Shown piece after piece: positions 6,108 to 9,816 of a stretch of 9,816 nucleotides of DNA (position 1 is its first letter; the number at the start of each line of letters is the position of its first letter). Below the pieces are notes generated by a model that was not told where the DNA came from, made no database searches, and saw nothing but the letters and a program-made list of their open reading frames with translations. Position numbers and translations under genes: made by a program. The DNA is taken from assembly GCA_002427975.1 (NCBI GenBank), contig DIZT01000321.1, forward strand, positions 1-9,816. The letters are read 5' to 3'. The DNA is from Micrococcaceae bacterium UBA6021. GTDB lineage: Bacteria > Actinomycetota > Actinomycetes > Actinomycetales > Micrococcaceae.

Positions 6108-7169
6108 TCACTTCGCGGGCAGGATCCTGCCGCTGGAACCGCGCAGCACCAGCTCAGTCTCCACGCTCAACGTGCCAGCCGGTTCCCCGCTCCCGTGGAG
6201 GAGATCCAGCAGGCGTGTGGCGGCAGCCTCGCCGCACTCCCCCAGCGGCGAACGCACGGTGGTCAGTGGCGGCGTCGTGAAGTCCGCGCCGAAGATGTCA
6301 TCGAAGCCGACGATGCTGATTTGGTCAGGCACCACCATGCCGGCGGCCTGAAGCTCCTGCATAAGCCCGATGGCGATGAGGTCGTTATAGGTCAGCACCG
6401 CGGTGGCACCGCTGGCGCGGACATCACGCGCAGTCTGCCGGCCGCCGTCGACCGTTGGTTTGCCGGATTCCAGCCGCACTGCCTCAAGCCGGGACCATTC
6501 GCACGCCGCCTGCACACCCTCCCAGCGGCGTTCGGACATCCAGGACTGCGGCGGGCCGGCCACGTAGGCAATCCTGGTGTGGCCGTTGGCGGCCAGGCTG
6601 CGGACCGCCTCGCTGATTCCCTTGTTGACATCCGGGACCACGCACGGAACGCCGGCCACCTCGCGGTTGATGACCACCACGGGTTTGTCCTGGGCCAGGG
6701 CGCGGATGTTGTCGTCATCCATGCGCGGGCTCGCGAGAATAAGGCCGTCCACAGTGGCCATGAGCCGGCGGGCAGCCGTCAGTTCGGTTTCCGGGGATTC
6801 CGCAGATTCGGCGAGCACCAGCGTGTAGTCCCGGCCTGTTGCAGTGGTCTCGGCGCCTCGGATGATGTCAAAGAAGGTGGGGTTGGTGATGTCCGCGACG
6901 ATGAGGCCGAACGTGTTGGTTTTGCCCGTGGGAAGGGCGCGGGCGAACGGATTGACCTGGTAGTTCAGCCGGGCGGCCGCATCCTCGATGAGCTTCTGTG
7001 TTTTGGAGCTGACCCTCCCCGGCTTGCTGAGCGCCCGGGAAACGGTGGATGCGTTGACGCCGGCCATCTTGGCGATGTCATAGATGGTTGCGTTGGATTT
7101 GCCGTCGCGGCCATGCTTCCTGACCGAACCAGCTGGTGGGGCAGTGTCCGGTGTTTTGGGTTCAGTCAC
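6108..7169 (-). CDS. LacI-family transcriptional repressor, likely of the hexuronate genes
   Basis: A 353-residue LacI/GalR-family regulator. The N-terminal DNA-binding domain has the helix-turn-helix TIYDIAKMAGVNASTVSRAL (28-47), then NYQVNPFARALPTGKT (69-84) with the hinge-helix leucine at 79. The periplasmic-binding-protein-like effector domain begins at FGLIVADITNPTFFDIIRG (87-105) and includes DGLILASP, a TYNDLIAIGLMQEL block (about 264-277) and SIVGFDDIFGADFTTPPLTTVRSP (about 289-312). A polar extension of about 25 residues precedes the helix-turn-helix and is longer than usual. The start is GTG with AGGA seven bases upstream. The gene lies directly before the uxaC operator and on the same strand. 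That position, and the LacI form of the two operators, suggest that it controls uxaC-uxuB and uidB-manD-gntK, with a uronate or mannonate-type sugar acid as effector (inference). No copy of the same operator is seen in front of the gene itself. Confidence 0.9.
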   Translation of the reverse strand: MTEPKTPDTAPPAGSVRKHGRDGKSNATIYDIAKMAGVNASTVSRALSKPGRVSSKTQKLIEDAAARLNYQVNPFARALPTGKTNTFGLIVADITNPTFFDIIRGAETTATGRDYTLVLAESAESPETELTAARRLMATVDGLILASPRMDDDNIRALAQDKPVVVINREVAGVPCVVPDVNKGISEAVRSLAANGHTRIAYVAGPPQSWMSERRWEGVQAACEWSRLEAVRLESGKPTVDGGRQTARDVRASGATAVLTYNDLIAIGLMQELQAAGMVVPDQISIVGFDDIFGADFTTPPLTTVRSPLGECGEAAATRLLDLLHGSGEPAGTLSVETELVLRGSSGRILPAK

Positions 7170-7181
7170 TGCCCCATCCTA
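7170..7181 (-). promoter_or_regulatory. Possible -10 box or ribosome site of the lacI-type gene
   Basis: TAGGAT (7181-7176), six bases before the GTG start, can be read in two ways. As a -10 box it would again place transcription start on the start codon; as a Shine-Dalgarno (AGGA) it is 7 bases from the GTG. No good -35 is seen at 16-18 bases upstream (only TCTTGT, ATCTTG or GATCTT), so the promoter reading is weak. Confidence 0.35.
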
Positions 7182-7203
7182 GCGATGAAAGCGCTGAACA
7201 AGA

Positions 7204-7249
7204 TCGCAGTTAATGCCGTTTTGAGCGCTCAAAACGGCATTAACTGCGA
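7204..7249. repeat. Perfect 46-base palindrome between the Gfo/Idh and lacI-type genes
   Basis: Both arms of 23 bases are exactly complementary with no spacer; the centre is TTTTGAGCGCTCAAAA (7219-7234). It lies 28 bases after the Gfo/Idh stop codon and 35 bases before the repressor start. On the minus strand it could fold into a very stable hairpin, followed by TCTTGTTC, a poor U tract, so termination is possible but not clear. The centre GAGCGCTC also equals the core of an ideal LacI-type operator. It is A/T-richer than its surroundings and could be a dispersed palindromic element. Confidence 0.85.
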
Positions 7250-7251
7250 CT

Positions 7252-7289
7252 CAGCGGGCCGGGGTTGCCGGGTGTGATCAGGCCCGCTG
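7252..7289 (-). repeat. 9-bp inverted repeat over the Gfo/Idh stop codon
   Basis: CAGCGGGCC (7252-7260) and GGCCCGCTG (7281-7289) form a 9-bp stem with a 20-base loop. The right arm is the last three codons of the oxidoreductase gene and the loop holds the TGA stop. With the 46-base palindrome two bases further on, it makes a double-hairpin end to this transcript. No T run follows the first hairpin. Confidence 0.5.
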
Positions 7290-8444
7290 CGGGAACTTGC
7301 CCTCTTCGGCGATGCGCTTGTTGAGCTCCGCAAGGAATTCGTTCTCGTCGAAGTCCAGTCCAACTTCCTTGCCGGTCCACGCGGAGAGGTGGATGGCGTT
7401 GGCCAGACGGACTCCGTTGATGCCGTCCGATCCCGGAGCCAGCAGCGGAGTGCCGTCCAGGATGTTGGCGGCGAAGTTCTCCAGGACACCTGAATGCTGT
7501 GCACCCCAAGCCGACTCGAACTCGATGACCTCGGTGGTGTAGTACTCCTCCGGGTTCAGCTCGCCCATAAAGAGCTTGCGGACATCGTCCATGCCCATGC
7601 CGTCGCTGAGTTCGCGCTCGGGCTTCTTCAGGCGGGTCACGGTGGCGGTCTTGCTGCCTTCCACAACGATCTTGCCCTGGTCGCCCAGGATCTCGAAGCG
7701 GTCAGTCCCGGTCAGGTCGTGCGTGGCGGTGACAAAGACGCCGGTAACGCCGTCGCCGTAATCAACCACCGCGGTCACTTCATCTTCGACGGCGATATCA
7801 CGGCGGAAGCCGAAGGCAACCTTGGAGTAGACGGACTTCGGCACGCCACAGATCCACTGCCACAGGTCCAGCTGGTGCGGTGCCTGGTTGACCAGGACGC
7901 CGCCGCCTTCGCCGCCCCAGGTGGCGCGCCATTCGCTGGAGTTGTAGTAGCCCTGCGGACGCCACCAGTTGGTGATGATCCAGTTGCTGCGGCGGATCTT
8001 GCCGATCTCGCCGTTTTCCACGATCTCTTTGAGCTTCTTGTACAGCGGGTTGTTGCGCTGGTTGAACATGATGCCGAAGGACAGTTCCGGCTTGCTGGCA
8101 GCGAACTCGTTCAGTTCCTTGACCTGCTTGGTGTAAACGCCGGCCGGCTTCTCCACCAGCGCGTGGATGTTGCGCTTCAGGGTCTCGATGCCCATTTCCG
8201 GGTGCAGGAAATGCGGTACGCAGGTCACGACCGCGTCTACGTCGCCGCTTTCCAGCATGGCGATGTAGTCGTCATAGAAGGGGGCGTCCGGGTACGTGGC
8301 CGAGGCCAGTTCCTTCTTGGCCGGATCGGTGTCGCAGATGGCCCCGATCACCATGTTGGGGACCATGCCCTCCGTGATGAACTTGGCGTAGGCGCCGCCC
8401 TGCTGGCCCAGGCCGATGATGCCGAGGCGTACTTTCTTGCTCAT
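7278..8444 (-). CDS. Gfo/Idh/MocA-family NAD(P)-dependent sugar oxidoreductase
   Basis: A 388-residue member of the glucose-fructose oxidoreductase / inositol dehydrogenase / MocA family. The Rossmann fold begins with LGIIGLGQQGGAY (7-19). The EKPAG motif is at 98-102, with Lys99 as the expected active-site lysine. The second domain has GGGVLVNQAPHQLDLWQW (180-197), with His190 in the family's usual catalytic place and Asp193 three residues on. A tryptophan-rich stretch (NWWRPQGYYNSSEWRATW, 159-176) likely lines the sugar site. Such enzymes oxidise or reduce one hydroxyl of a sugar, inositol or glycoside; the substrate cannot be told from sequence. ATG start, preceded by AAAAGGA at 9 bases. 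It follows the TIM-barrel gene by 58 bases and probably shares its transcript. Its end is marked by a hairpin over the stop codon and the 46-base palindrome. Family assignment is firm; a role in the glucuronate pathway is not shown. Confidence 0.9.
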   Translation of the reverse strand: MSKKVRLGIIGLGQQGGAYAKFITEGMVPNMVIGAICDTDPAKKELASATYPDAPFYDDYIAMLESGDVDAVVTCVPHFLHPEMGIETLKRNIHALVEKPAGVYTKQVKELNEFAASKPELSFGIMFNQRNNPLYKKLKEIVENGEIGKIRRSNWIITNWWRPQGYYNSSEWRATWGGEGGGVLVNQAPHQLDLWQWICGVPKSVYSKVAFGFRRDIAVEDEVTAVVDYGDGVTGVFVTATHDLTGTDRFEILGDQGKIVVEGSKTATVTRLKKPERELSDGMGMDDVRKLFMGELNPEEYYTTEVIEFESAWGAQHSGVLENFAANILDGTPLLAPGSDGINGVRLANAIHLSAWTGKEVGLDFDENEFLAELNKRIAEEGKFPQRA

Positions 8445-8502
8445 GGTTGTTTATCCTTTTCGTTGGTTGCTTGTCGAAACCAGAGTGTGGAGATCGGTCC
8501 GG

Positions 8503-9363
8503 TTAGAACAGCTCGGACTGGCCCAGGGCGATCAGGTTGTCATAGGAGGTCTGCAGAGCTTCCCAGACCGTCCGGCCATAGAGTTCGTCCTGCTCCACCA
8601 GCAGGTACTCTGCTCCGGCAGCCTGCGCGGCCGGAATGATGGACGCGAAGTCCAGGTTGCCTTCGCCCACTTCGGCGAACTGGACAACGTTCTTGAATTC
8701 CGTCATGAATCCCGCGATGTCCCCGGAATCCAGCAGCCCGAAGGAGGACTCGGGCAGTTCGCCGATGCGGTAGTCCTTCAGGTGCACCATGGACGTGCGG
8801 CCGGCGTACTTTTCCAGGGTGCGGACGGGGTCCAGTCCGCCGCGCTGTACCCAGTGCACGTCGATTTCCATGCCCATAGCCGGGGAGTTCTCGGCGATGA
8901 TGTCCAGCATGAATTTGCCGTCGAACTTCGCGAACTCGATGTGGTGGTTGTGGTAGTACAGGCCCAGGCCCTGCTCCTGCAGCCGTTCGGCGTATTCGTT
9001 GGCCTGCTTGGCGAAGTCAATGACGGCGCCAATCGACTTCATGGCCGGGAAGGGCAGCATGCCGATCCGCAGCAGCTTCGAGTCCAGCCGCTTGGCGTCG
9101 TCCACAATCTTGTCGAAGTCTTCCGCCAGCGAATCGCCGGGACGGCCCTTGGGGGTCTCCATGGCCACGGACAACGCCGCAATATCCATGCCCAGCTCGC
9201 TGCGGGACCGGTCCAGTTCCGCGACGTTTTCGGGCGTCATCGGGATCTGGGAGATCTCGACGGCGTTGTAGCCGATGCCGCTGACCTTACGGAGCGTTTC
9301 GAACGCCCCGATTTCGGTGAAGCTGTCCTTCAGCATCATTGCCTGTACGCCAATTTTGGTCAT
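8503..9363 (-). CDS. Sugar isomerase/epimerase, xylose-isomerase-like TIM barrel
   Basis: A 286-residue protein of the AP-endonuclease-2 / xylose-isomerase-like TIM-barrel family, usual length 250-300. The metal-site pattern is visible: Glu143 in HNHHIEF (138-144), Asp168 in MEIDVHW (165-171), His194 in MVHLKDY (192-198) and Glu231 in EVGEGNLDF (231-239). The N-terminus (KIGVQAMMLKDSF) and GYNAVEIS (31-38) are also typical. Family members act as ketose epimerases, inosose dehydratases, or in cleavage of 3-keto-glycosides, often beside Gfo/Idh/MocA oxidoreductases as here; the actual reaction cannot be assigned. ATG start, with a strong GGAGGA ribosome site 5 bases upstream. It sits 47 bases after the ABC ATPase gene with no terminator or operator seen, so the three are probably co-transcribed. 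Confidence 0.85.
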   Translation of the reverse strand: MTKIGVQAMMLKDSFTEIGAFETLRKVSGIGYNAVEISQIPMTPENVAELDRSRSELGMDIAALSVAMETPKGRPGDSLAEDFDKIVDDAKRLDSKLLRIGMLPFPAMKSIGAVIDFAKQANEYAERLQEQGLGLYYHNHHIEFAKFDGKFMLDIIAENSPAMGMEIDVHWVQRGGLDPVRTLEKYAGRTSMVHLKDYRIGELPESSFGLLDSGDIAGFMTEFKNVVQFAEVGEGNLDFASIIPAAQAAGAEYLLVEQDELYGRTVWEALQTSYDNLIALGQSELF

Positions 9364-9410
9364 GTTGGTCCTCCGGTTGTTATCTGTTCGTTGATTCTGG
9401 TTGCGGCCCT

Positions 9411-9816
9411 CTATGCGAGGGCAGCGGCCTGTTCGTTCTGCTGCCGCTGGACTTCAAGCAGCCGGTGACGGTCAGCACGCCGCTTCTCCTGGCGGTCCGG
9501 ATCGGGTACCGGGGAAGCCAGCAGCAGGCGCTGGGTGTAGGGGTGTTCGGGGTCCCGGGTGACGACGTCGGCCGCTCCCTGTTCGACGATCTCACCGCGG
9601 TACATCACGGCCACGCGGTGGCTGATGTGGCGGACCACGTCAAGGTCGTGCGAAACGAACAGGTAGGAGACGCCGGTGTCCTTCTGGATCTGAAGGAACA
9701 GGTCCAGCACACGTGCCTGCGTGGAGAGGTCCAGAGCGCTCACTGGCTCATCGCAGACGATCAGCTTCGGAGACAGCGCCAGGGCACGGGCAATTGCGAC
9801 GCGCTGGCGCTGGCCG
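9411..9816 (-). CDS. Oligopeptide-type ABC transporter ATP-binding protein, C-terminal part (cut by right edge)
   Basis: The last 134 residues of an ABC importer ATPase; the Walker A region and start lie beyond the window. The visible part opens within the signature ([12 protein letters not shown]), followed by Walker B LIVCDEP, the D-loop SALD and the H-loop SHDL. The segment [21 protein letters not shown] is the C-terminal oligopeptide/dipeptide (OppD/OppF, DppD/DppF) domain, which points to that transporter class. After it comes a charged, glutamine-rich tail of about 25 residues ending QAAALA. Opp/Dpp-like systems carry peptides, but some import oligosaccharides. The following isomerase and oxidoreductase genes favour a sugar or glycoside here (inference). 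The GTG inside the D-loop region at 9743 is not a real start. Confidence 0.9.
   Translation of the reverse strand, partial: GQRQRVAIARALALSPKLIVCDEPVSALDLSTQARVLDLFLQIQKDTGVSYLFVSHDLDVVRHISHRVAVMYRGEIVEQGAADVVTRDPEHPYTQRLLLASPVPDPDRQEKRRADRHRLLEVQRQQNEQAAALA

Noticed and set aside
6084..7277. Plus-strand open frame opposite the LacI-type gene
   Set aside because: Covers the complement of a clear regulator and runs through the palindrome; no family features.
8445..8502. Search for the TGGCAA-type operator in front of the Gfo/Idh gene
   Set aside because: Only a loose GGTT...AACC symmetry is seen, without the central CG pattern; the gap before the TIM-barrel gene (9364-9410) also lacks it.
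7494..8639. Plus-strand open frame opposite the Gfo/Idh gene
   Set aside because: Antisense shadow with no family motifs; likewise the plus frames at 199-1008, 4598-5632 and 8416-9468.
9411..9743. A short separate gene starting at the GTG at 9743
   Set aside because: The frame continues upstream in register through Walker B and the ABC signature to the window edge, so this is an internal codon of the ATPase.

Overview
The window is 9.8 kb of high-GC DNA with every gene on the minus strand. It most resembles a soil actinobacterium of the Arthrobacter/Pseudarthrobacter group (Micrococcaceae). This is judged from base composition, frequent GTG starts, GTGA stop/start overlaps and the look of the proteins; no taxonomic marker is present. 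There are nine protein genes, two of them cut by the window edges. No RNA genes, insertion sequences, CRISPR arrays or phage genes were seen, and no gene-free stretch exceeds 300 bases.

Read in the direction of transcription (right to left), the window starts with the end of an oligopeptide-type (Opp/Dpp-like) ABC transporter ATPase. A xylose-isomerase-like TIM-barrel protein and a Gfo/Idh/MocA-family oxidoreductase follow, apparently in the same operon. Next comes an intergenic region with a hairpin and a perfect 46-base palindrome, and then a LacI-family repressor gene. The repressor is followed by uxaC-uxuB (uronate isomerase, fructuronate reductase; 4-base overlap), which ends in a 13-bp terminator hairpin. 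A separate promoter then drives uidB (GPH-type glucuronide symporter), manD (enolase-superfamily mannonate dehydratase) and gntK (gluconokinase; 4-base overlap, runs off the left edge).

The left two-thirds forms a hexuronate catabolic regulon. UidB would import glucuronides or glucuronate. UxaC converts glucuronate to fructuronate, UxuB reduces it to mannonate, and ManD dehydrates mannonate to 2-keto-3-deoxygluconate (KDG). The beta-glucuronidase, KDG kinase and KDPG aldolase are not in the window. The two catabolic promoters share nearly the same LacI-type operator (TGGCAAsCGGTTGCCA-like). In both, the promoter-proximal half of the operator is also the -35 hexamer, so the adjacent LacI protein very probably represses both units. 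The uxaC promoter places the predicted transcription start on the A of the ATG, suggesting a leaderless mRNA.

The right-hand ABC/TIM-barrel/Gfo-Idh unit has no such operator in its visible gaps. It may be a second glycoside uptake and oxidation module; its substrate cannot be read from sequence. The points most worth checking are the paired operators, the leaderless uxaC start, the 46-base palindrome, and a proline in ManD at a position reported to separate efficient mannonate dehydratases from weak mannonate/gluconate dehydratases, next to a gluconokinase.
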